Origin: Paraferrimonas haliotis
GTDB taxonomy: Bacteria > Pseudomonadota > Gammaproteobacteria > Enterobacterales > Shewanellaceae
DNA: 64,000 nt
Assembly: GCF_002282895.1 (NCBI RefSeq)
Contig: NZ_NRRB01000003.1
Location: 1-64,000, forward strand
Reading direction: 5' to 3'
Below the pieces are notes generated by a model. The model saw only the letters and a program-made list of their open reading frames with translations, made no database searches and had not been told where the DNA came from. Both the position numbers and the translations under genes were made by a program. This document shows, piece by piece, positions 57,599 through 64,000 of the stretch (position 1 is its first letter; each line of letters starts with the position of its first letter).

Positions 57599-58108
57599 TT
57601 ACTTGCTTGCAGAAAACGGGGAAAGAGGCCCGTATTGATCAGGTAGTACCTTAACTCCTGATTCTGCGAAATCAGCAAAGCCTTGTTGAACTTTAGATAA
57701 ATACGGTTCAAACGTTGGTTTTAATTTAAATTTCAGAAACATCTTTCTAATTGGCGATGGGAACTTATGAAGTAAATCAGCCTGAATGCTAACTCTTAAG
57801 TTACTCTGCTGATCACTTACTGGAATAATACGAAATTTTACGGTGAGCTGTGGCTTGCCCTGCTTACTAACAAGTAGAATAAATCCCTCACCTGAAACCC
57901 ATTCCAGAACTTCCCGTTTATACTCAAGGCCGCTGTAATATATCACGCTGTCATTGCACTCGACACCATCCCACTGTTCGGTAGGGTTTTCTTTTACAAA
58001 GGGGTGAAAGTAAACAAGGGCCGAGGGGCAAGATAAGATTTCCCAAGCCTTATCGGCTGGTACGGAGATCAGTTTCTCCGCAACTAAGTCTTCTTCGAGA
58101 TCTAACAT
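57599..58108 (-). CDS. SRPBCC (START-like) protein, second copy (cassette 2)
   Basis: 169 residues, one START/Bet v1-like domain. Start MLDLEEDLVAEKLISVPADKAWEILS (part), with the ligand-pocket helix at the C-terminus. Paralogue of the preceding gene and overlaps it by 7 bases. SRPBCC proteins bind lipids or aromatic ligands; no substrate known here. Confidence 0.8.
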   Translation of the reverse strand: MLDLEEDLVAEKLISVPADKAWEILSCPSALVYFHPFVKENPTEQWDGVECNDSVIYYSGLEYKREVLEWVSGEGFILLVSKQGKPQLTVKFRIIPVSDQQSNLRVSIQADLLHKFPSPIRKMFLKFKLKPTFEPYLSKVQQGFADFAESGVKVLPDQYGPLSPFSASK

Positions 58109-58611
58109 TTTTTGGAAAACATAGGGTGAGATCCAAATTGATCACTCTGCACCTGCTTACCCGTTTCTGCATAATAGGCAAACCCTTCAAGTATCTGAAA
58201 GAGGTACTGACTGAAAACAGGCTTCATTTTGAATTTGATCAAGAACCATCGAATCGGAAAAGGCCAACTTTTTATAAACTCAACACGACCAGTAATTCTC
58301 AAGGTACAGTGATTCTCATCTATAGGGATAATACGCCAGATTGCCTTATTCTCACGTTTGCCATTTTCTGTGACCTTAAGGTCATAGCCTTCACCTTCAA
58401 GCCAATTAACCACTTCGCGAGTAAATTCAAATCCACTGTTGTATAGCAAGTGATCTTTAGATCCCACTCCGTTCCAGCTCTCAGCCGTGTTAGTCTTTAT
58501 GAAAGGGTGCCAGTGCATAAGTCCTTCGGGTGTAGATATAATCTCCCATGCTTTTTCTGGAGAAACAGCTATGGTCTTCTCTACATAAAATCCTTCATCG
58601 AAAGCAATCAT
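58102..58611 (-). CDS. SRPBCC (START-like) protein, first copy (cassette 2)
   Basis: 169 residues, same size and fold as its neighbour: IAVSPEKAWEIISTPEGLMHWHPFI and a C-terminal helix FAYYAETGKQVQSDQFG. About half of the residues look shared, so this is a tandem duplication carried in one cassette. GGAG ribosome site lies upstream. Confidence 0.8.
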   Translation of the reverse strand: MIAFDEGFYVEKTIAVSPEKAWEIISTPEGLMHWHPFIKTNTAESWNGVGSKDHLLYNSGFEFTREVVNWLEGEGYDLKVTENGKRENKAIWRIIPIDENHCTLRITGRVEFIKSWPFPIRWFLIKFKMKPVFSQYLFQILEGFAYYAETGKQVQSDQFGSHPMFSKKC

Positions 58612-58661
58612 AGGTTTAATCTTTAAATCTCCGCTTTGGGTTATGGCGAACTAGCCTTACC

Positions 58662-58759
58662 CTATAACGCCTCAAACACCGGCTTGGTGAAGTTGGCGGC
58701 TTTTTTGGAACAAAAAAGGTGACAGCTTTACCAAGTCCGCGTGCTTTGACTTGTTACAT
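58662..58759 (-). repeat. attC site of cassette 1
   Basis: Plus-strand ends CTATAACGCC (58662) and TTGTTACAT (to 58759). R'' GTTACAT is the exact start of cassette 1 at 59108-59114. 98 bases. Confidence 0.9.
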
Positions 58760-58762
58760 TTT

Positions 58763-59098
58763 TTACTCAATTAGTGGCACCCAATTACCGGAAACTAGCT
58801 TCTCTAGTTTACCCCATTGTGGATTGCCGGTATTTCTACCAACTACCCTTACTGGCTCAATCCTATCGCCTTGGCAGAACTCCATTGGATTTGAAATTTC
58901 TTGCCAATCTCCTGGCTTCACCCCGTAATCTTCTTCTGCGATTTCATAGACTATTTCCACTGAATCTTGAAGATAGTCAGCAGTTGCTGAAGAATCATGT
59001 TCATTGTCGTACTCGAAAATGTAAACACCGTCTTCACACTCGTAAAGCATGATACGTTTTACTTCTTCGTTATTTGATACCTTAGCGATCTTTCTCAT
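58763..59098 (-). CDS. unrecognised 111-residue protein (cassette 1)
   Basis: Begins MRKIAKVSNNEEVKRIMLYE; acidic, with a late PEWxxLEKLVSGNWVPLIE-like end (actual NPQWGKLEKLVSGNWVPLIE). No family recognised. Proximal cassette, so likely the best expressed if a Pc promoter exists. The start is 10 bases from the cassette boundary. Confidence 0.7.
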   Translation of the reverse strand: MRKIAKVSNNEEVKRIMLYECEDGVYIFEYDNEHDSSATADYLQDSVEIVYEIAEEDYGVKPGDWQEISNPMEFCQGDRIEPVRVVGRNTGNPQWGKLEKLVSGNWVPLIE

Positions 59099-59107
59099 AC
59101 TGATAGA

Positions 59108-59290
59108 ATGTAACAGCTTATTATATTGAATTCTTTGTAAAGTCCGTCGCGTTGGGTCGATTTTCCCACGTAACTTCCTCTACCCCTTAGTAAAAAGCCG
59201 CTTGGCTCTCTTTTATCTGCCCATATTTCATGAGCCTTGGTTGTTGTAAATGAGGTGGCTTGGCAGTTAACGCTGCTTAAGCGTTAAGAA
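59108..59290. other. integron attachment (attI) and promoter region
   Basis: Cassette 1 begins at GTTACAT on the minus strand (59108-59114), so attI must abut it to the right. On the minus strand TATAAT (59120-59125) may be the -10 of a cassette promoter, without a clear -35. A perfect inverted repeat TTAACGC/GCGTTAA (59267-59287, 7-base loop) resembles an attI or attC core remnant. No LexA box was seen. Confidence 0.5.
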
Positions 59291-59394
59291 ACATCCCATT
59301 AAATCATACTTTTGGGCGATGTTCCTTGTTTGTAATCATGCCTTACCATTCTCTCTTTGTTTTTCTGAATATTAGCAATGACAAGGTGTTACAA

Positions 59395-60185
59395 ATGAGT
59401 TCTTCACCCTTTATTAAATCCGTTCGTGAGGCTCTGCGTGTTCGTCACTATCGATTGGCGACAAAGAAAACCTACATTCACTGGATCAAACGCTTTATTC
59501 GTTTTCATAACTATCGTCATCCAAGTGAGATGGGTAACGCCGAAATTGAGGCGTTTTTAAACGACTTAGCCAACCGTTGTCAGGTGAGTTCTTCGACTCA
59601 GAATATTGCCTTATGTGCTCTTATGTTTATGTATCGACATGTTTTAAAGCAGCCGATAGAAGACTTAGCATATTCGTTCGCAAAAAAGCCTAAACGTGTA
59701 CCAACCGTGTTAAACCCTCACGAGGTCAATTTAATACTGTCTCATTTAAGTGGCAAACACTGGCTAGTGATAGCGTTGCTTTTTGGCAGTGGCCTGCGCA
59801 TCAATGAAGCCTTGCAGTTACGCCTAAAAGACATTGATTTCAGTAACATGACCATATTTGTTTATCGTGGTAAAGGCGCCAAAGATCGGATGACCATTTT
59901 ACCGGTTTCATTGATAAATCAAATTAAATCACAAATGAAGTTTGCTCTAAAAATTCACCAAAAAGATTGCGAAGACGGTTTTGGGCTAGCCTCTTTGCCT
60001 CGGACATTAGAACGGTGCAGGAGTTATTAGGGCATGCGGATCTGAAAACAACTCAAATCTATACGCATGTTATTGGAAAGCGATACAGTTACGTGCAAAG
60101 CCCCGCTAATCAAATCGTCGCCCCCTTAAACAACAACGCTATTGACGATTTTAGCCACGCTTCCGCCCGCCCGAATCACGAGTAA
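59395..60185 (+). pseudogene. integron integrase gene, internally deleted and frameshifted
   Basis: Start MSSSPFIKSVREALRVRHY and the box-I region GSGLRINEALQLRLKDIDF are present, in frame to about DGFGLASLP (near 60000). The C-terminus continues in another frame with [23 protein letters not shown], the box-II end with LGH and the nucleophile Tyr. About 80-90 residues normally between them, including the HxxR segment, are missing. A further tail ends at 60185. Not expected to be active. Confidence 0.88.
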
Positions 60186-60274
60186 CGTCCATTGTTTGCA
60201 GATTTTTCCCTAAACATTGAACAACCTAACAGCTTTAACTGTGTATGGCTATAGCAGCAAAATTACCAGCCAAC

Positions 60275-62212
60275 TTAATCGATTAAACTAAGATATTCCT
60301 GCTCAGATAACACAGTTACCCCTTTATCTTTAGCGGCATTAATCTTAGTCTCGCCCACTTTTTCGCCGGTCACTAAGTAGGTTGTTTTTCCGGTTACCGA
60401 CTTAGCCACTTTAGCCCCAAGCGACTTGGCCTGCTTTTCCATGTCGCCTCTTGAGCCTTGCTGCATTGAGCCGGTAAAAACCACCACGGCATCGGCAATG
60501 GGCGAGTCGAGAGCTTCACGCTCCGATGCTTTCGGGGTAATCGCCAAGTTAAAGCCTAGTTCATACACTTTGAAGAACTCTTCTTTAATGTTTTTCAGCC
60601 CTTCCACAATCGCTTCTGCACTGATTTGCGCGAATCCGTCGATTTTCACCATCTCATCGGCGCTTAATTCAAACAAGTCTACAACAGAGTGATGCTGTAA
60701 AAGCTTTTCACAATTACCGCCGCCTAAGCGGCTCACGCCAAACGCCGACAAAAATCGCCAATCTTCGATTTGAATCTCTTTGCTGGCCTGCAATTGGTCA
60801 AATAGGTTTTGAGAGGTTTTTTCACCAAATCCGTAGCCTGCAAATTGATGGGCCTTAATTTGGTAAATTTCGTGAATGTGCTTTATGCCAAAGTTGCTCA
60901 GCTTCTCGATAACTTTAGGGCCAAAGCCATCGTTATTACCTAAGGTTTTGAAAAAATGAATAAGGGTATTTTCGGTTTGGGCCGGACAATCACTCTTGTT
61001 TGGACAAATAAGATGATCCGATTCCCATAGCAAGTGCGAGCCACAGCTTGGGCAGGCCTGTGGTAATTGAGGCTCAGCTTCTTTAATAACTCCCTCAATT
61101 TTGGGGATCACCAAACCACTTCTAACCAGCTCCACAACAGCGCCGGGGCCAATGCGCTTGGTTTTCACCATGTTGTAATGGTGAACCGTAACTCTGCTGA
61201 TGGTTGCGCCGCTTAGTTTAGTGGGTACCAGCTCCGCCACCGGAGAAATGCGACCGGTTCTTGATGTTTGCGGAATGATATTGATCACTTCAACCTTGGC
61301 AGATTCTTCGTTAACTTTAAACGCAATCTGCCAGCGATGATTTTTTCTGGTGGCGCCCATGTGGGCTTTCAATGCTGGGTGTGTGGCTTCAAGAATTACG
61401 CCGTCAATATCAAAATCGACCGCGCTCCACATGACTTCAACAATGGACTCAAAGCTATCGATAATTTCTGAAAAATGGGCGGTTTTGTTTTCAATTAACG
61501 CAAACGGATAAAACACACAGGCGCCATCATCAATGGCTTTTTGAACGTTTTCGTCCACTTTCTTTTCGGCAATAATGGCCGCTTGAATGTTTCTCGAGTT
61601 TTCGAAGTGACCGCTAAGCTCTTTTTCAAAATAGCTCTTTTTAATGACGATCTCACCAGGGCCTAATCCTCTATCGCCATCATTGGCAACACGTAAACCA
61701 CGCTCAAAGGCTCGGGTGATGTCTTGCCCTCGGTATCCGTCACCACGGGTATACAAAGTCGTGCCGTCATCAAATGCAGCGTAGCCATCAAGCTTAGGGG
61801 TTACTCTGAGCTCAATTTCGCTCTCGGGTACATTAATTTCCTGAGCGGCTTTTAAAATTCGCTTCAACCATTTCTCAATCTCTTCTTTCGAGTAGGCTTT
61901 CTCGGTTGACAGCATTCGTTGCGGCAGCGCTACCGTCTTAGCTTCTACAAGCGCCTCCGGCTCTACACTGTGCAGATAGGGGTGCGAAGGGTTAATGCTG
62001 GTGAGCATTGAGATATACAAGTCGTATTGCGCATCTGAAATGACTTGCATGCCCGCTCTGTACAAGGCATTTGACGCCTTTAAAACGGCAACCAGCTGTT
62101 GTGACTCTAATTCCGATTTTTTAAAAAAGCTAACCAATTCAGAAGCACTAACCTCTAACTCGAGCTGGTTAATCAGTTCTGCTTGTTCGTCGCTGAAGGT
62201 AATATCTAACAT
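60275..62212 (-). CDS. ligA: NAD-dependent DNA ligase, divergent LigA
   Basis: 645 residues. Adenylation lysine K140 in TPKLDGYAAF, TRGDG, zinc finger CPSCG...CPNKSDC, helix-hairpin-helix region and C-terminal BRCT domain (about 570-645; VVFTGSM). It sits 2 bases after zipA, the normal ligA position. Several usual motifs differ: ELKIDG reads TPKLDG, NPRNAAAGSLR reads NSRNIQAAI, and the KV of DGVVIKV reads LEA. Possibly the sole ligase or a specialised paralogue. Confidence 0.82.
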   Translation of the reverse strand: MLDITFSDEQAELINQLELEVSASELVSFFKKSELESQQLVAVLKASNALYRAGMQVISDAQYDLYISMLTSINPSHPYLHSVEPEALVEAKTVALPQRMLSTEKAYSKEEIEKWLKRILKAAQEINVPESEIELRVTPKLDGYAAFDDGTTLYTRGDGYRGQDITRAFERGLRVANDGDRGLGPGEIVIKKSYFEKELSGHFENSRNIQAAIIAEKKVDENVQKAIDDGACVFYPFALIENKTAHFSEIIDSFESIVEVMWSAVDFDIDGVILEATHPALKAHMGATRKNHRWQIAFKVNEESAKVEVINIIPQTSRTGRISPVAELVPTKLSGATISRVTVHHYNMVKTKRIGPGAVVELVRSGLVIPKIEGVIKEAEPQLPQACPSCGSHLLWESDHLICPNKSDCPAQTENTLIHFFKTLGNNDGFGPKVIEKLSNFGIKHIHEIYQIKAHQFAGYGFGEKTSQNLFDQLQASKEIQIEDWRFLSAFGVSRLGGGNCEKLLQHHSVVDLFELSADEMVKIDGFAQISAEAIVEGLKNIKEEFFKVYELGFNLAITPKASEREALDSPIADAVVVFTGSMQQGSRGDMEKQAKSLGAKVAKSVTGKTTYLVTGEKVGETKINAAKDKGVTVLSEQEYLSLID

Positions 62213-62214
62213 GA

Positions 62215-63240
62215 TTAATGTACGGCTTTGCGAATGCGTTCTAAATAGTGAGCACGACTGGCATCATTCCAAGGATTGCGCTGCTCGTCGGTGACAACGC
62301 CATTTAAGTCGTCAGCCAGCTGTTGAGCGGCATTTAGCATGGTAGAAAAGCTCAGCTTTGCTTCCCCTTGGCATGGCAAAGTTAAAAACAACACCACACC
62401 ATCGGTTTTAAACTGTTCCATATTATCCGGATCAAAGGTACCCGGCTTCATCATGTTTGCCAGCGAGTAAATGACTCGTCCGGTACCTGCTGGATCTTGA
62501 TGACGATGGAAAATATTCATATCGCCAAACTTCAGTCCTAAAGTCAGTAAACATGGCAACAACTCAGAGCCGTGCAGCTGTTCGCCCGTTTGTGCCTGAA
62601 CGTGCAACACCAACACATCGGTAGGCTCTGTAACCGTTTTTGGCGCTTCAGGCTTTGTTGCTTGTGGTGCAAGGTCATTGCTCGCGTTTTCGCTAGCGGC
62701 TGTTTCTGGAGAGGTTAAATTAAACTCGTCGTTATCAGGTAATTCAGAAGAGGCTGCTGAGGTTGCTTGCGTCGCTTGCTTAGGCCGAGGTTTCGACTTG
62801 GGTTTGCTGGTTGGCTCTTGGTTAGCAGCAGAAAGCGTCATTTCCGGCGTTTCTTCAAAACCGGCTAACCCCAATTGAACTTGATCTTCTGATTCTCGAG
62901 TCACCCCGCCTAGTGAGGGCTCATTGATGACTGGCTCAACCTCAACATCAACTTTGCCAATGTTCGGTTGTGACTGTGTTGTTGGCGTCTCATCAATCTC
63001 GACACTCGGCTCGCTTGCCTCCGAATTATTACTGCGGATCTTTACTTCGCCAACACCGTCCATATCGAAGCCATCGGCGTCTCGTTTGGTTTCAGATTGA
63101 TAGCGGTCAATGCTTCGTAGCGGTTTGTCAGCCATCGGCTCGACTCGTTCTTTTTTATTGCTCCAATATCCGTGCAAAAGCACCCCAGCGATGGCGATTA
63201 ACCCGATTATGATCAATACCAGCTGTAAATCATCGTTCAT
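62215..63240 (-). CDS. zipA: cell division protein ZipA
   Basis: 341 residues. N-terminal membrane helix (about 6-24; LVLIIIGLIAIAGVLLHGYW), long Pro/Glu/Ser-rich linker, and a C-terminal FtsZ-binding domain (about 205-341; VLHVQAQTGEQLHG, FGDMNIFHRH, GVVLFLTLPCQGEAKLSF). Anchors FtsZ to the inner membrane. Lies between smc and ligA, a standard order. Confidence 0.93.
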   Translation of the reverse strand: MNDDLQLVLIIIGLIAIAGVLLHGYWSNKKERVEPMADKPLRSIDRYQSETKRDADGFDMDGVGEVKIRSNNSEASEPSVEIDETPTTQSQPNIGKVDVEVEPVINEPSLGGVTRESEDQVQLGLAGFEETPEMTLSAANQEPTSKPKSKPRPKQATQATSAASSELPDNDEFNLTSPETAASENASNDLAPQATKPEAPKTVTEPTDVLVLHVQAQTGEQLHGSELLPCLLTLGLKFGDMNIFHRHQDPAGTGRVIYSLANMMKPGTFDPDNMEQFKTDGVVLFLTLPCQGEAKLSFSTMLNAAQQLADDLNGVVTDEQRNPWNDASRAHYLERIRKAVH

Positions 63241-63258
63241 TGGTTGTCCTGTATACCG

Positions 63259-64000
63259 TTATCCTGCATCGGCGAAGGCGAGCGCTTCGTCAATATCAAC
63301 ACTAACTATTCGTGAGGCGCCGGCTTCATGCATGGTCACGCCTGTGAGCTGCTGAGCCAATTCCATCGTAACTTTATTGTGGCTAATGTAAACAAACTGA
63401 ACCTCATTCGCCATTTGTTCGAGCAAGGCGCAAAACCGTCCGACATTGGCGTCATCTAACGGCGCATCGACTTCGTCTAACAAGCAGAATGGCGCGGGAT
63501 TCAGTTTAAAAATTGCGAACACCAATGATAATGCGGTTAGCGCTTTTTCTCCACCGCTTAATAGGTGAATCGTGCTATTTCTCTTACCCGGTGGTTGCGC
63601 CATGATAGAAACCCCACTATTGAGCAAGTCGTCGTCATCCAATTGCAACCACGCCTTGCCGCCGCCAAACACTTGTGGGAATAAATCACCAAAGCCTTGG
63701 TTAATATTATCAAAGGTGTTTTTGAATTTACTACGGGTCTCTTTATCTATGGTTTTTATGGCGTTTTCCAGCGACGCCAATGCTTGGGTTAAGTCGGCAT
63801 CTTGCTCGTCTAAGTATCGTTTTCTCTGACTTTCAGTTTCATACTCTTCAACCGCCGCTAGGTTAATAGGCCCCAGTCGCTCTACTTTGAGTTTAATTTG
63901 CTGCAGGGTTCGTTGCAGCGATTCTGGGGTTGCATCGGCATCAATCTCTTCAAGCAGCAAACTTAACTGGCTGGGGTGCGAGTAGTGCTGGTTAAGTTGA
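63259..64000 (-). CDS. smc: chromosome partition protein Smc, C-terminal part
   Basis: The frame is open to the window end, so the gene is partial (247 codons seen). Present: end of the coiled coil ([13 protein letters not shown]), signature [20 protein letters not shown], Walker [18 protein letters not shown] and the D-loop/H-loop [14 protein letters not shown]. Condensin-type ATPase of chromosome organisation. Confidence 0.95.
   Translation of the reverse strand, partial: QLNQHYSHPSQLSLLLEEIDADATPESLQRTLQQIKLKVERLGPINLAAVEEYETESQRKRYLDEQDADLTQALASLENAIKTIDKETRSKFKNTFDNINQGFGDLFPQVFGGGKAWLQLDDDDLLNSGVSIMAQPPGKRNSTIHLLSGGEKALTALSLVFAIFKLNPAPFCLLDEVDAPLDDANVGRFCALLEQMANEVQFVYISHNKVTMELAQQLTGVTMHEAGASRIVSVDIDEALAFADAG

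Larger units (their letters stand above)
51916..60185 (-). mobile_element. chromosomal integron with decayed integrase and at least seven cassettes
   Basis: A tyrosine recombinase gene of the IntI type reads rightwards, and an array of genes with short attC-type sites reads leftwards, as in integrons. Each cassette boundary has GTTRRRY-like and RYYYAAC-like cores. The array holds toxin-remnant, nuclease, acetyltransferase, SRPBCC and candidate defence cargo. Strand given is that of the cassette genes. The eighth cassette probably extends left to about 51750. Confidence 0.88.

Overview
The window looks like chromosomal DNA of an aquatic gammaproteobacterium, most like the Alteromonadales (Shewanella/Ferrimonas-type synteny). 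This rests on gene families and order: ybgC-tolQRAB-pal-cpoB followed by tRNA-Lys genes, grxD/sodB, prkA-yeaH-spoVR, fadR/nhaB, dsbB-yecM, yejK/yejL-yejM, a LiuR-type valine/leucine degradation set, and smc-zipA-ligA. I cannot fix genus or species from sequence alone.

Layout. 1-5.6 kb: three tRNA-Lys genes and the complete Tol-Pal envelope operon, all on the minus strand. 5.6-9.4 kb: a structured leader or small RNA, RNase T, a 2-Cys peroxiredoxin, an NhaC-type antiporter and monothiol glutaredoxin. 9.5-15.2 kb: Fe-superoxide dismutase and the stress trio PrkA kinase / YeaH / SpoVR. 15.2-26.3 kb: FadR, NhaB, DsbB, YecM, an M23 peptidase, a two-domain PTPS-like protein, dihydroorotase, and the yejK/yejLM cluster. 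26.3-34.9 kb: a DUF4397 lipoprotein, tRNA-Pro, a 27-residue membrane peptide, three outer-membrane barrels, a PhoP/PhoQ-like two-component system and CorA. 34.9-50.7 kb: catabolism of valine/isoleucine (thiolase, MmsA, acyl-CoA dehydrogenase, HIBCH, MmsB, SDR), MetA, TesB, MenA, PrpE and liuR-liuA.

51.9-60.2 kb is a chromosomal integron. A decayed integrase gene (plus strand) faces away from an array of seven complete cassettes, plus a broken eighth, whose genes all read on the minus strand. Every cassette end carries an attC site. In five of the seven complete cassettes the outer R'' core is the exact reverse complement of the cassette's own first seven bases, so boundaries can be set at base resolution. 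Cargo: an unrecognised 111-residue protein, two tandem SRPBCC proteins, an OLD-type ATPase/TOPRIM nuclease with a DUF3800 protein in one cassette, an unrecognised 117-residue protein, a NYN-type nuclease with a possible OST-HTH tail, an HNH nuclease, a GNAT acetyltransferase and a ribbon-helix-helix antitoxin remnant. The OLD + DUF3800 cassette is the best candidate for an undescribed defence system. The integrase has lost roughly 80-90 residues including the HxxR box and is frameshifted, so the array is probably frozen unless an integrase acts in trans.

Two regulatory networks can be read directly. A direct repeat RTTCAG-N5-RTTMAG lies 10-11 bases before a -10 element upstream of two outer-membrane protein genes and of the response-regulator gene itself, indicating an autoregulated PhoP-like regulon. 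A 19-base element (17/19 identical) lies upstream of both liuR and the valine-degradation operon, matching LiuR control of both. After the integron the window ends in ligA (unusually divergent), zipA and the 3' end of smc.
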